Source of the DNA: Lentibacter sp.
GTDB lineage: Bacteria > Pseudomonadota > Alphaproteobacteria > Rhodobacterales > Rhodobacteraceae
Assembly: GCA_016744435.1 (NCBI GenBank)
Contig: JADGEJ010000012.1
Span: forward strand, 1-64,000
Reading direction: 5' to 3'
Length of the DNA stretch: 64,000 bases
Part shown: piece after piece, positions 6,953 through 16,238 of the stretch
Layout: each line of letters starts with the position of its first letter
Numbering within the stretch: the first letter of the stretch is position 1
The notes under the pieces: model-generated
Told to the model about the DNA's origin: nothing
The model's database searches: none
What the model saw: only the letters and a program-made list of their open reading frames with translations
Program-made: the position numbers and the translations under genes

Positions 6953-9375
6953 TCTGCGGCCTCCAATGTTAAATCAGCAAGGGCTTGGTAGGGGCTCGCC
7001 TCGGCGACGTGCTCGGCCCAAGGGTCTTTGCGGTAGACCGACTGAGACAGATCAAAACGGGCTGCCAGAGCCGCGCGGTTTTCAAGGTCAGCAACCTGCT
7101 CCTGGATCCAGTCAAGGCCGACTTTTGCCATCCATTTATAGATGCGATCCAGATACTTACCGTTCTCGCGGTAAGACTGCGTGACCGCTTTGATCACGTC
7201 GATAACCTCGTCTTCTGTGGCCACCTGACACAGCAGTTCGGTTTCGCGCACGTCCATGCCTGCGGCCCCACCGATGCTGATCTGATAGCCGCTGTCGACG
7301 CAGACAATTCCGATGTCTTTGCACGTTGCCTCAGCGCAGTTGCGCGGGCAGCCCGAGACACCAAGCTTGAGCTTATGCGGCGTCCATGAGCCCCAAAGTA
7401 TCTTCTCAAGCTTGATGCCAAGGCCGGTGCTGTCTTGCGTGCCAAAGCGGCAGTGGTCTGATCCGACGCAGGTTTTTACCGTGCGCAAACCCTTGGAGTA
7501 AGCATGCCCCGACACCATACCAGCCTTGTTCAGGTCGTCCCAGATTGCGGGCAAGTCTTCGCCTTTCACGCCGAGCAAGTCGATACGTTGACCGCCCGTC
7601 ACCTTCACTGTCGGCACCGCGAACTTGTCGGCAGCATCGGCAATCGCGCGCAGCTCGTCCGGCGTGGTGATGCCACCCCACATGCGCGGCACGACGCTGA
7701 ATGTGCCGTCTTTCTGGATGTTGGCGTGCTTGCGCTCGTTGATGAAGCGCGACTGCGGATCATCTTGATATTCTAACGGCCAGTCAGCCAGCAGATAGAA
7801 GTTCAACGCGGGGCGGCAGATGTGACATCCACAGGATGTTTTCCAGCCGCATTCCTGCCAGACAGCTGGCATTGATTTGAGCTCTTGGCTTTTGATCATG
7901 CGGCGCACGTCTTCATGCGTCATGTCGGTGCAGCCGCAGATCGAGGCGTCGGTTGGGATGACAAAGTCGTCGCCCAGTGTGACGGCCAAAACCTGCTCCA
8001 CCAGCCCCGTGCAGGTGCCGCAAGAGGCTGAGGCTTTTGTCGTTGCCTTGATCGCGGCTAAGTCTGTCGCGCCAGCCGCGATGGCGTCTTCGATCTGGCC
8101 TTTGCAAACGCCGTTGCACCCACATATCTCCGCATCACGCGGCAAGGCTGCAACGGCTGAGAGCGGGTCCGAGGGGGCCCCTCCCTGATAGGCTGGCCCA
8201 AAGATCAGCGTGTCGCGCATGTCTGAAATATCGGTCTTGTCGCGGATCAACCCGAAGAACCAGTTGCCGTCGGCGGTGTCGCCATACATGACAGCGCCAA
8301 CAACGACGTCATCTTCCAAAACCAAGCGGCGGTAGACCCCGCGTGCAGGGTCGCGGAACACGATGTCTTCGCGCCCCTCGGCCTCCTCAAAGTCGCCCGC
8401 GCTGAACAAGTCACATCCCGTGACTTTGAGCTTGGTTGAGAGCTCTTTTGGTGTGAACACATCGGGCGTGCCCATTAGCGTATTGGCCAGAACTTTGGCT
8501 TGGTCATAGAGCGGCGCGACGAGGCCAAACAGCTGCCCGTCAAGCTCGACACACTCCCCAACCGCGAAGATATCCGGGTCTGACGTTTGTAGCTGCGTGT
8601 TGACTTCGACACCACGCGCAACGCTCAAGGCCGCATCGGTGGCGAGCCGCGTTTCAGGGCGAATGCCGACGGCCATCACAACCAGATCGGCCTCAAGAAC
8701 TTCATCCCCCTCAAGCAACACGGCTTCGACTTTGTCTTCCCCGAGGATCGCCACAGTTGAGGCGCGGCACTTCACGGTGATGCCGCGTTTCTCAAGGTCG
8801 CCGCGCAGCAGGAAGCCAGCGGCCTCGTCAAGCTGGCGTTCCATCAGGTGCCCCATCAGGTGAAGCACAGTCACGTCCATGCCGCGCTCGGCCAGCCCCG
8901 CTGCGGCTTCAAGCCCCAGCAAGCCGCCGCCGATGACGACAGCTTTGCCGCCCTTCTCAGACGCTTCGATCATCGCGTTGGTGTCGTCGAGGTCTCGGTA
9001 AGTAATGACGCCCGGCAAGTCTTTGCCCTGAACAGGGATGATAAACGGCGCCGAGCCTGTCGCGATCAGTAGCTTGTCATAAGCAACTGTGCCGTCTTGG
9101 CTGGTAACTGTCTTTGCCGCGCGGTCAATCGCTGTGACGTGGTCGCCAAAGTGGCACGTCACGCCATTGGCGTCATACCAGTCGGCGTCGTGTGTCACGA
9201 TGTCTTCATATGTCTTTTCGCCCGACAGAACGGGCGACAGCATGATGCGGTTATAGTTGCCGCGCTCTTCTGCGTTGAAAAGCGTGACGTCAAAGTCAGC
9301 CTCGGCGTCAAACAGGTGTTCGAGCACGCGGCCAGAGGCCATGCCTGCACCAATAACGACTAGTTTCTGTGTCAT
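6949..9375 (-). CDS. nirB: NADH-dependent nitrite reductase large subunit NirB
   Basis: It carries out the six-electron reduction of nitrite to ammonium. From the N-terminus there is an FAD site (VVIGAGMASGRV), an NADH site (VVIGGGLLGLEAA near residue 145), a BFD-like [2Fe-2S] region with CGCNGVCKGQ and CGTCTG, a second such region (ICGCTDMTHEDV), and the siroheme/[4Fe-4S] half-domains. Cluster cysteines are visible in CVGSDHCRFG and GCPRNCAEATC. At 808 aa it is standard length. It lies 3 bases after the transporter ATPase gene and overlaps nirD by ATGA. Siroheme is supplied by CysG at the end of the operon. Confidence 0.95.
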   Translation of the reverse strand: MTQKLVVIGAGMASGRVLEHLFDAEADFDVTLFNAEERGNYNRIMLSPVLSGEKTYEDIVTHDADWYDANGVTCHFGDHVTAIDRAAKTVTSQDGTVAYDKLLIATGSAPFIIPVQGKDLPGVITYRDLDDTNAMIEASEKGGKAVVIGGGLLGLEAAAGLAERGMDVTVLHLMGHLMERQLDEAAGFLLRGDLEKRGITVKCRASTVAILGEDKVEAVLLEGDEVLEADLVVMAVGIRPETRLATDAALSVARGVEVNTQLQTSDPDIFAVGECVELDGQLFGLVAPLYDQAKVLANTLMGTPDVFTPKELSTKLKVTGCDLFSAGDFEEAEGREDIVFRDPARGVYRRLVLEDDVVVGAVMYGDTADGNWFFGLIRDKTDISDMRDTLIFGPAYQGGAPSDPLSAVAALPRDAEICGCNGVCKGQIEDAIAAGATDLAAIKATTKASASCGTCTGLVEQVLAVTLGDDFVIPTDASICGCTDMTHEDVRRMIKSQELKSMPAVWQECGWKTSCGCHICRPALNFYLLADWPLEYQDDPQSRFINERKHANIQKDGTFSVVPRMWGGITTPDELRAIADAADKFAVPTVKVTGGQRIDLLGVKGEDLPAIWDDLNKAGMVSGHAYSKGLRTVKTCVGSDHCRFGTQDSTGLGIKLEKILWGSWTPHKLKLGVSGCPRNCAEATCKDIGIVCVDSGYQISIGGAAGMDVRETELLCQVATEDEVIDVIKAVTQSYRENGKYLDRIYKWMAKVGLDWIQEQVADLENRAALAARFDLSQSVYRKDPWAEHVAEASPYQALADLTLEAAE

Positions 9376-9378
9376 ATC

Positions 9379-11055
9379 TTACTCCGCCGCGATTTTTGTG
9401 GGTTTCGGTTTGGGGTCTTTTCCGTGCTCGTACTCCTCGAGGAAATCGAGAACTTCGGCGCGGTATGTGTAGTAGTCGGGGTGCTCAAGCAGCGCCTTGC
9501 GCGTGCGTGGGCGGGGCAACTTCACATCGGTGATCTTACCGATGGTAGCTTGCGGGCCGTTGGTCATCATTACCACGCGATCCGCCAGCAAAATCGCCTC
9601 GTCAACGTCATGGGTGACGCAAACAGCCGTGACTTTTGTGCGGGACCAGACTTCCATGAGAACTTCCTGAAGTTCCCATCGGGTCAGGCTATCGAGCATG
9701 CCAAAGGGCTCGTCGAGAAGCAGTAGTTTGGGCGACAAAGCAAAGGCGCGGGCGATGCCGACGCGTTGCTTCATCCCGTTGGACATCGAGCTTGCTTGCT
9801 TGTCCATACTGTCGGCCAGACCAACGCGTTCAAGGTAATATTCGATCACATCCTGACGCTCGGGTTGCGACGCTTGCGGGTAGACTTTGTCGACACCGAT
9901 TGCGACATTCTCTTTGGCCGTCAGCCATGGAAACAGGTTGGGCGATTGGAACACAACCGCGCGCTCAGGGTCGGCGCCTTCGACGTTCCAACCATCAAGC
10001 TTGATCGCGCCTTTGCTGATCGGGTTCAGCCCAGCAGCCATCGTCAGAACAGTAGACTTGCCACAGCCCGAGTGGCCAATGAGGCTGATGAACTCGCCTT
10101 TGTTAACCTTGAGATCAAAGTCTTCAACCACGGTCAACGGACCCTTCGGCGTCGGGTAGACTTTATGGAGTTGCGAAAAGGTGAGGTAGCGCTCTTCAAT
10201 GCCGCCTTCTTGCGCTTTGGCGACAGCTGCGGGCACCGAATGGATCGGTGTCACGTCAGGCAACAAACGAGTGTCTTCGACTTTCGCGGCAATGCCAACA
10301 TCCATCAGATAGTTGGTCACTTTGACACGCAGCGCTTTGAAGACCTCATCATCGTTCATCGCGGCACGATCCCGCGGGCGTGGGATGTTGACAGTAACCG
10401 GCGCAGCCAGCGTGCCGTCGGGGTTGAGCGGGATAATCCTGTCAGCTAGAAGGATCGCCTCATCAACATCGTTGGTGATCAGGATGCAAGTCTTCTTATC
10501 CGTCTCCCAAATATCAAGGATCTCATCCGCGAGGTTGGCACGGGTCAGGGCGTCAAGCGCGCTTAACGGCTCATCAAGCAAAAGCATCTCGGGGTTCATC
10601 GCCAAGGCGCGCGCAACCGAGACGCGTTGGCGCATGCCACCTGATAGCTCTGACGGGCGGCGCGCTGTCGCGTGGGAGAGGCCAACCATGCCAACATAGT
10701 GGTCGATCTTGGCTTGGCGTTCGTCGCGCGTGAGCTTGGGGAACACCGCGTCAACAGCGAGCCCGACGTTGCCCCCGACTGTCAGCCAAGGCATCAGCGA
10801 GTAGCTCTGAAACACCAGGCCGCGCTCAGGCCCAGGCCCGGTGATCGGCGCGCCTTTGAACGTTACGCTGCCTGTGTCTGGCGTCTCTAGGCCTGCGATC
10901 AGGTTCATCAGGGTTGACTTGCCCGTGCCCGAAAACCCGAGGATCGCAACAAACTCGCCTTCTTTGACGTCAAGGTTGATCCCCTTGAGGACGTCGTTGC
11001 GTGCCGTGCCTTGGCCAAAGCTTTTAGAGACGTTTTCAAACTTGAGAATACTCAT
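9379..11055 (-). CDS. nrtD: nitrate ABC transporter ATPase, two nucleotide-binding domains fused
   Basis: It powers nitrate/nitrite uptake with NrtA and NrtB. Two complete ABC domains lie in one 558-aa chain, where many nitrate transporters use separate NrtC and NrtD. Domain 1 has Walker A GFSGTGKST (40-48), signature ELSGGMRQR and Walker B LLLDEP, but its switch region reads ITND, so the usual His is Asn. Domain 2 has Walker A GHSGCGKST (327-335), a degenerate signature SMSNGMKQR, LLLDEP and a normal THD. In a dimer this gives one complete composite site and one degenerate site. There is no substrate-binding-protein domain at the C-terminus as in cyanobacterial NrtC. The gene is 6 bases after nrtB and 3 before nirB. 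Confidence 0.9.
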   Translation of the reverse strand: MSILKFENVSKSFGQGTARNDVLKGINLDVKEGEFVAILGFSGTGKSTLMNLIAGLETPDTGSVTFKGAPITGPGPERGLVFQSYSLMPWLTVGGNVGLAVDAVFPKLTRDERQAKIDHYVGMVGLSHATARRPSELSGGMRQRVSVARALAMNPEMLLLDEPLSALDALTRANLADEILDIWETDKKTCILITNDVDEAILLADRIIPLNPDGTLAAPVTVNIPRPRDRAAMNDDEVFKALRVKVTNYLMDVGIAAKVEDTRLLPDVTPIHSVPAAVAKAQEGGIEERYLTFSQLHKVYPTPKGPLTVVEDFDLKVNKGEFISLIGHSGCGKSTVLTMAAGLNPISKGAIKLDGWNVEGADPERAVVFQSPNLFPWLTAKENVAIGVDKVYPQASQPERQDVIEYYLERVGLADSMDKQASSMSNGMKQRVGIARAFALSPKLLLLDEPFGMLDSLTRWELQEVLMEVWSRTKVTAVCVTHDVDEAILLADRVVMMTNGPQATIGKITDVKLPRPRTRKALLEHPDYYTYRAEVLDFLEEYEHGKDPKPKPTKIAAE

Positions 11056-11061
11056 CTTGGC

Positions 11062-12135
11062 CTACCTATTCTCTGAGAATGTGAACATGGATTGCAGCGC
11101 AAACATCACGCGATCCAAGAGAAAGCCGATGATCCCGATGGTGAACACGGCGACCATGATTTTGGCGAGCGACTGCGAAGAGCCGTTTTGGAACTCGTCC
11201 CAGACGAACTTGCCAAGACCGGGGTTTTGCGCGAGCATTTCAGCGGCGATCAGAACCATCCAGCCAACGCCGAGCGACAGGCGCAATCCGGTAAAGATAA
11301 GCGGCAAGGCGGACGGCAGAACCAGTTTGGTGATCTTGGCGTATGTGCTCATTTTCAAAACTTTGGAGACGCTGACCAAATCTTTGTCGATCGAGGCCAC
11401 GCCGAGAGATGTATTGATCAGCGTCGGCCAGAGCGAGCACAGCGTCACTGTAATGGCGGAGACAAGGAAAGACTTGGTGAACATGCCGTCGTTTGTGGCG
11501 TAGACCGCCGAGACAATCATCGTGACAATAGGCAACCAAGCCAGCGGGCTGACGGGCTTGAATATCTGGATGATCGGGTTGATCGCCGCGTTGGCTGTTG
11601 CTGAAAGACCTGCCAAAATTCCGAGAGGAATGGCGATAAGCGAGCCGATGAGGAAACCAAAGAAGACTGTCGTGATCGACGTCCAGATTTGTTGGTAATA
11701 TGTCGGCTTGCCCGTGTATGTGCGGGTTTTGACCTTGTCTTCCTTGCCCGCAGCAACCAGCTTTGCATTGCGCACATCTTGGCGTTCGTAAAAGGCGGCT
11801 TCCTTTTCGCGTTCGCGCACCGCGTCGGCATTCAGGTTGATAGCTTGCTCCCAGACCTGCGCAGGCCCGGGGATGGCTCCGAGCGATGTTTGCACTGTGG
11901 GGGCCAGAGCCGCCCACGCGCCGATAAAGATCGCGATTGCCAGAAGCGGCACGCCGAGAAGGCGCCAGATTTCTGACATCTGCGCGCGCGGGTTGTCGCC
12001 TGCTGCGGCTTTCAGCATTGGTGTTAGCCAAGCCAACCCAAGCACTTGAAACCATGCGTCGGCTTTGTTGATCCGCGTGAAAAGGCGGGCGCGGCGGGCT
12101 TCTGTTTCGAGTGTTTCTGGGTCGATGGCAGTCAT
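11062..12135 (-). CDS. nrtB: nitrate ABC transporter permease NrtB
   Basis: This is the membrane channel of the nitrate/nitrite importer. The 357-aa protein has a long cytoplasmic N-terminal stretch, a first membrane segment near residues 75-95 (LLGVPLLAIAIFIGAWAALA), a charged 60-residue insert, then five or so segments containing the permease coupling loop around AEMLAQNPGLGKFVWDE. A single permease gene next to a fused double ATPase suggests a homodimeric channel under one two-domain ATPase. The start was placed at MTAIDPETL; eleven more residues upstream are possible but have no better ribosome site. Confidence 0.9.
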   Translation of the reverse strand: MTAIDPETLETEARRARLFTRINKADAWFQVLGLAWLTPMLKAAAGDNPRAQMSEIWRLLGVPLLAIAIFIGAWAALAPTVQTSLGAIPGPAQVWEQAINLNADAVREREKEAAFYERQDVRNAKLVAAGKEDKVKTRTYTGKPTYYQQIWTSITTVFFGFLIGSLIAIPLGILAGLSATANAAINPIIQIFKPVSPLAWLPIVTMIVSAVYATNDGMFTKSFLVSAITVTLCSLWPTLINTSLGVASIDKDLVSVSKVLKMSTYAKITKLVLPSALPLIFTGLRLSLGVGWMVLIAAEMLAQNPGLGKFVWDEFQNGSSQSLAKIMVAVFTIGIIGFLLDRVMFALQSMFTFSENR

Positions 12136-12204
12136 GATAGAGCCTGTGATTATTGGATGTTGCAACAAGAGTGCCCACCACGCAGCGCGCAGTGGGCCGG
12201 TGTT

Positions 12205-13572
12205 TTAGTCTTTAACTTCGGAGCCCGCGACAACTTGCGTGCCTTTGAGGCCGATAGGCAGGCTCTCAAGGTAGGCGTTTGGCGTGCGCCCGTCGTAGGC
12301 GATCCCGTCGATGATATCTTCGGCAGGTGTTGGCGCTTTGAAGCCGTCACTGTCCCACGGGAAGTCAGCTTCCTTCGCCAAACCCTCGTCAACCAGCATG
12401 CGCGCCGCGCCCAAGTAGATGTCGGGTTTGTAGACAGACTTCGCTGTTTCAATGAACCATTCGTCAGACTTTGCCTCGGCGATCTGCCCCCAGCGGCGCA
12501 TCTGGGAGAGATACCAGATCGCATCCGAGTAGAACGGGTATGTCGCGTTGTAGCGGAAGAAGACGTTGAAGTCGGGAACTTCGCGGACGTCGCCTTTTTC
12601 ATACTCGAACGTGCCGGTCATCGAGTTGGCGATCACGTCTGCATCTGCACCAACATATTCTGAGCGCGCTAGAATCTCGACAGCTGCCTCGCGGTTGGCG
12701 TTGTCGTTCTCGTCAAGCCAGATAGCGGCGCGGATCAGGGCTTTTGTCAGAGCGATAGTGGTGTTCGGGTTTTCTTGGGCAAACTCGGCTGAGATTCCGA
12801 AGACTTTCTCGGGGTTGTTCTTCCAAAGCTCATAGTCTGTCACCACAGGCACGCCGATGCCTTTGAACACCGCTTGCTGGTTCCATGGCTCGCCAACGCA
12901 GTAGCCAAAGATTGTGCCCGCTTCCATTGTCGAGGGCATCTGGGGTGGCGGTGTCACGCTCAGGTAAACATCTGCGCCGATCTGGCCCGTTACGTCTTCG
13001 GGGGAATAGTAACCTGGCTCAAGGCCACCAGCGGCGAGCCAGTAGCGAAGTTCGTAATTGTGAGTGGAAACAGGGAAAACCATGCCCATGTTAAAGGGAA
13101 CACCGTCGTCTTTGTATTTTTCAACAACTGGCTTCAGAGCTTCAGCGCTGATCGGGTGTTGCGGGCGGCCATCATCCATTTTTGGGACATTGGGCTTCAT
13201 CTGCTCCCAAATCTCGTTTGAAACAGTGATGCCGTTGCCGTTCAGGTCCATCGAGAAAGGCGTGATGATATGCGCTTTCGTGCCGTAGCCGATGGTTGCT
13301 GCCAAGGGTTGGCCTGCCAACATATGTGCGCCGTCAAGCTGCCCGTCGATGACGCCATCAAGCAAGACTTTCCAGTTCGCTTGCGCTTCAAGCGTGACAA
13401 ACAAACCCTCGTCTTCAAAATATCCGTTCTCGTAGGCAACAGCCAAAGGCGCCATGTCTGTTAGCTTGATAAAGCCAAAGGTGAGCTCGTCTTTTTCAAG
13501 GTCGAGCATCTCGGCCATCACGGGGCTGGCGCAAAAGACTGTTGAGGCGATAAGCCATTTTAGTTTTTTCAT
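12205..13572 (-). CDS. nrtA: nitrate-binding periplasmic protein NrtA
   Basis: This solute-binding component of the nitrate importer is 455 aa, a usual length. It has a Sec signal peptide ([20 protein letters not shown], cleavage after ...VMA), then the CmpA/NrtA fold with conserved segments such as [26 protein letters not shown] and GYCVGEPWN, which line the anion pocket. The start is the ATG opening this signal peptide, with AGGGAT before it. It is the first structural gene after a leader that contains tandem hairpins and a terminator, so its expression is probably set by NasT antitermination. Downstream nrtB follows after 69 bases. Confidence 0.93.
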   Translation of the reverse strand: MKKLKWLIASTVFCASPVMAEMLDLEKDELTFGFIKLTDMAPLAVAYENGYFEDEGLFVTLEAQANWKVLLDGVIDGQLDGAHMLAGQPLAATIGYGTKAHIITPFSMDLNGNGITVSNEIWEQMKPNVPKMDDGRPQHPISAEALKPVVEKYKDDGVPFNMGMVFPVSTHNYELRYWLAAGGLEPGYYSPEDVTGQIGADVYLSVTPPPQMPSTMEAGTIFGYCVGEPWNQQAVFKGIGVPVVTDYELWKNNPEKVFGISAEFAQENPNTTIALTKALIRAAIWLDENDNANREAAVEILARSEYVGADADVIANSMTGTFEYEKGDVREVPDFNVFFRYNATYPFYSDAIWYLSQMRRWGQIAEAKSDEWFIETAKSVYKPDIYLGAARMLVDEGLAKEADFPWDSDGFKAPTPAEDIIDGIAYDGRTPNAYLESLPIGLKGTQVVAGSEVKD

Positions 13573-13619
13573 TTTTTTATCCCTGTTCGTAGTCTCGGTG
13601 TTCATCTTGGCGGAAACGC

Positions 13620-13645
13620 AAAAGCCGCACGACTGCTGCATGCGG
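13620..13645 (-). terminator. leader terminator upstream of nrtA
   Basis: On the minus strand CCGCAT and GTGCGG form a 6-bp stem (last pair T-G) with a 9-base loop, followed by CTTTT. It lies 50 bases before nrtA and downstream of two hexaloop hairpins, where an attenuator controlled by NasT should be. Confidence 0.6.
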
Positions 13646-13690
13646 GAGGAGGTGCATACACAATCGAGCGGCATTGCTCTTGAATTCGAT

Positions 13691-13729
13691 GGCTGACAGC
13701 GTCGTCAGCCGGAATAGGCATCGTTGCCT
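13691..13729 (-). promoter_or_regulatory. tandem hexaloop hairpins, ANTAR (NasT) RNA target
   Basis: In RNA order the first hairpin (13729-13716) is AGGC, loop AACGAT, GCCT. The second (13710-13691) is GGCTGAC, loop GACGCT, GTCAGCC. ANTAR proteins bind pairs of short hairpins with six-base loops having A at position 1 and G at position 4. The first loop fits fully; the second keeps G4 but starts with G. A terminator follows and nasT is encoded just upstream, so the arrangement matches the known NasT antitermination design. Confidence 0.7.
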
Positions 13730-13815
13730 TGAGGCCTACTTTGGCGCAGGTATTAGCGCTTCGCCAGCTTCACATTGTGCAATTGCAGCATTTTTTGCTG
13801 CAGCACAGCAATTGC

Positions 13816-15006
13816 TTACCATTTAGGCGCTCGCGACATCCCAGAGTCAAAAACCGCGCCGTTAAAAAAACGATCAGGCCCAAGAATCATCTCGCCAAGG
13901 GTTGAAGCAACCATTGTCGGGGCGGCCATTGTGCCTTCAACCTTTTCAGAGGTTTTTGGCATATCAACGCCGAGTGGGCTTAAAGCCTCGCGGTAAATAT
14001 CGCTGCGAAATGAAGCGCGTGCTGTGATGCGGGCTGCGTCACGCTCTAAGCCATGCCATTTTGCCAACCTATCAGAAATCCAACTTGCTTGGCTGCGCCA
14101 TGGGAAGTTGGCGGCGCTTTTGTGAAAGCTTAGGAATTGGTCGACTTGCTTGGGTGGCTCACCGCTTTTCGTAACGATCTGGCGGCTCAGCGCAGGGTCA
14201 ATCGCATGGTCAGGCAGGTCCAAGTGCTGGCTTCGCGCAAGTATCTCGACAGCAAGGGCTGTGTTTTCGGGCCGTTCCAGCCAGTTTGTCGCCTTATAGA
14301 TCGCGCGGATCATGGCGTGGCATTGCTTAGGGTTTTGCTCGGCCCAGTTGTGACGCGCGCCAAGCACTTTCTCTGGGGCAAACTCCCAAATACTTGCCCC
14401 CGGCAAGACCAGCGTTGCCCCACTTTGCTGCACCGCAACCGTGCCCCAAGGCTCGCCCACGCAGAACATATCCAAAGCGCCATTCTTCACCGCTTCCGCC
14501 ATCTTGGCAGGCGGGATAGTGACGATTTTGATCCGGTCGGGTGAAAACTCAGGATCTTGCGACAACCAAGTTTCAAGCAACATGCGGTGCATCGAAAACG
14601 GAAACGGCACCCCGATGCGCAAAACCTGCGGGGCCGCTGCGAACAGCGCCTTGGACGTTTCCCGCGGGGTGTTAAACTGGTTGACCCAACCGCAGGCGCG
14701 CATCTTTTGGTCAAGCTCAGCCGACACGCCAGTGACCGTACCATTGATCGACAGCACCATAAGGGCGTCGATCCGCGACGGCATTGCGCCCAACCCAAGC
14801 GACATAGCCACCGGCATCGGTGCAAGCATATGCGCGAAGTCGATGTGACCGAGGGCGAGCATGTCTCGCAACGCCGACCAAGAAGGCTGTTTGACCAAGG
14901 TCAAATCAAGGCCTTCCTGAGCCGCGAACTTCAGCTCTTTTGCAATGATCAGCGGTGCGCAATCAACGAGTGGCAGGTAGCCGCACTGCACCTGTGTCAG
15001 CCTCAT
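13816..15006 (-). CDS. nasS: nitrate/nitrite sensor NasS
   Basis: It is a cytoplasmic relative of NrtA: the CmpA/NrtA-type fold is clear (YLPLVDCAPLIIAKE, HIDFAHMLAPMPVAM, FCVGEPWG) but there is no signal peptide. In NasS-NasT systems NasS holds NasT inactive until nitrate or nitrite is bound. The 396-aa length fits. Its ATG overlaps the nasT stop by 4 bases, so sensor and antiterminator are made together. The leader of the structural operon begins directly after its stop codon. Confidence 0.9.
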   Translation of the reverse strand: MRLTQVQCGYLPLVDCAPLIIAKELKFAAQEGLDLTLVKQPSWSALRDMLALGHIDFAHMLAPMPVAMSLGLGAMPSRIDALMVLSINGTVTGVSAELDQKMRACGWVNQFNTPRETSKALFAAAPQVLRIGVPFPFSMHRMLLETWLSQDPEFSPDRIKIVTIPPAKMAEAVKNGALDMFCVGEPWGTVAVQQSGATLVLPGASIWEFAPEKVLGARHNWAEQNPKQCHAMIRAIYKATNWLERPENTALAVEILARSQHLDLPDHAIDPALSRQIVTKSGEPPKQVDQFLSFHKSAANFPWRSQASWISDRLAKWHGLERDAARITARASFRSDIYREALSPLGVDMPKTSEKVEGTMAAPTMVASTLGEMILGPDRFFNGAVFDSGMSRAPKW

Positions 15007-15593
15007 TGCAAAAGCTCCGCAGCCGTAACAAGGGCCAAGGCGACGTCGATCACCTTGCGCCCTTGGTCCATCGCGGTTTTGCGCAAGAGATTGTAGGCCT
15101 CATCTTCTGAGATGTCGCGCGCCCTGATCAAAAGCCCCTTCGCACGGTCAATTGTTTTGCGATCGGCAAGCGCTTGTTTCGCTGCGTCAAGCTCTGATTG
15201 CATCTTGGTGACCATCTTGAACCGCGCAATGGCCGTTTCAAGAACGGGTTTGATCCGGTCTTTTTGCAAGCCGTTCACCACATATGCGCTGAGCCCCGCC
15301 GAGATGGCCGCCTGTGTCATCGCTTCGTCAGTATGGTCAACAAACATGGCCACGGGTCGCTTGTGCGCATTTGAGACAGAGCTGAGATGTTCAAGCGTGT
15401 CGCGGTCAGGGTTTGCGAGATCAATGAGGATAATATCCGGATCTTGCTGTGTGACAGTGCGCTCAAGAGCCGAGGCTGCGGCAATGACTGTAACGTTGTT
15501 CCAGCCGCCATCCGTGAGCGCAGCGATAATTTCGCGCGCCTTCGCTTGGTCAAGTTCGACCACAAGTATGTTCAAGTCAGTGTGCACGCCCAT
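15003..15593 (-). CDS. nasT: ANTAR-domain antiterminator NasT
   Basis: This RNA-binding response-regulator-like protein allows transcription to pass the terminator before nrtA. Residues 1 to about 120 form a receiver-like domain (NILVVELDQAKAREI, then DIILIDLANPDRD). A coiled segment (MQSELDAAKQALADRK) leads into the C-terminal ANTAR domain with IDRAKGLLIRARDISEDEAY and a three-helix end. I chose the start at MGVHTDLNI (196 aa); an ATG 11 codons further upstream (15626) is equally possible, since neither has a strong ribosome site. Coupled by ATGA to nasS. Confidence 0.9.
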   Translation of the reverse strand: MGVHTDLNILVVELDQAKAREIIAALTDGGWNNVTVIAAASALERTVTQQDPDIILIDLANPDRDTLEHLSSVSNAHKRPVAMFVDHTDEAMTQAAISAGLSAYVVNGLQKDRIKPVLETAIARFKMVTKMQSELDAAKQALADRKTIDRAKGLLIRARDISEDEAYNLLRKTAMDQGRKVIDVALALVTAAELLQ

Positions 15594-16238
15594 TCGATAG
15601 TCTGGGTTGAGCCGGAGAGACCACATTGGCTTGGCCTTCGGTGCTCAATCTTATCCAGAATGCCTCGCAATTTGGCGCGCTAGCCTTGTCTTGCGTAAGG
15701 ATTGGGCAATCAGAGAAGGTAACTCTCAGTAATCAGCGTTATTTGGCGGGTAACACCCAACATTCAAATGACGGCTTCTCCCAGCGTTGCAGCACTCATA
15801 GCCTCAAGATGTTTGCCCACAGGCCCTAGGCGATGAAAATATTAAAACACGCGGTTTGGACTTTAGGGCGTCGCACAGGCCCGCGGCCTGGCCCGGTTTT
15901 TCAGTTGCAATATCACCCGGAAGCATTTTAACAGCGGCAAAAATGATCACGGTGACGATCCACAAAGTCAGAAGACCAATCATGAGCCGTTTTAGGACAA
16001 TCGAATGAATTGGGTTCATGCGCACCATTTTTGCCTTAAAATATTGCGTTATGTCTAGATTTAAAACAAGGTGAAGGGAGTGAGCGCATTCCGTCAAGTT
16101 AGGCTCTTTGTGTGACTGTTTGGTTTTTATTCTTGGATTGTGTTTACTATGAAATGCACCTGTCACGGCACTTGGGTTACTGTTGCTAGTGCTGTATGCG
16201 CCTAACAATTACAGGCTAAGCTGAAGAAATGATCCGTG
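15594..16238. other. spacer between nasT and hutC
   Basis: It contains the permease fragment and presumably the promoters of the leftward nasTS genes and the rightward hutC, but I see no convincing -35/-10 pair or operator. Apart from the relic no gene is supported. Confidence 0.5.
15804..16019 (-). pseudogene. 5' fragment of a DppB/OppB-type ABC permease
   Basis: The translation begins MNPIHSIVLKRLMIGLLTLW and continues through a first membrane segment to KMLPGDIATEKPGQAA, the standard N-terminus of peptide/nickel-type permeases (first helix, then the LPGD motif and GQxA). Homology stops after about 46 residues; the rest up to the stop is unrelated. No other part of such a transporter is nearby, so this is a relic of a deleted operon. 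Confidence 0.6.
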
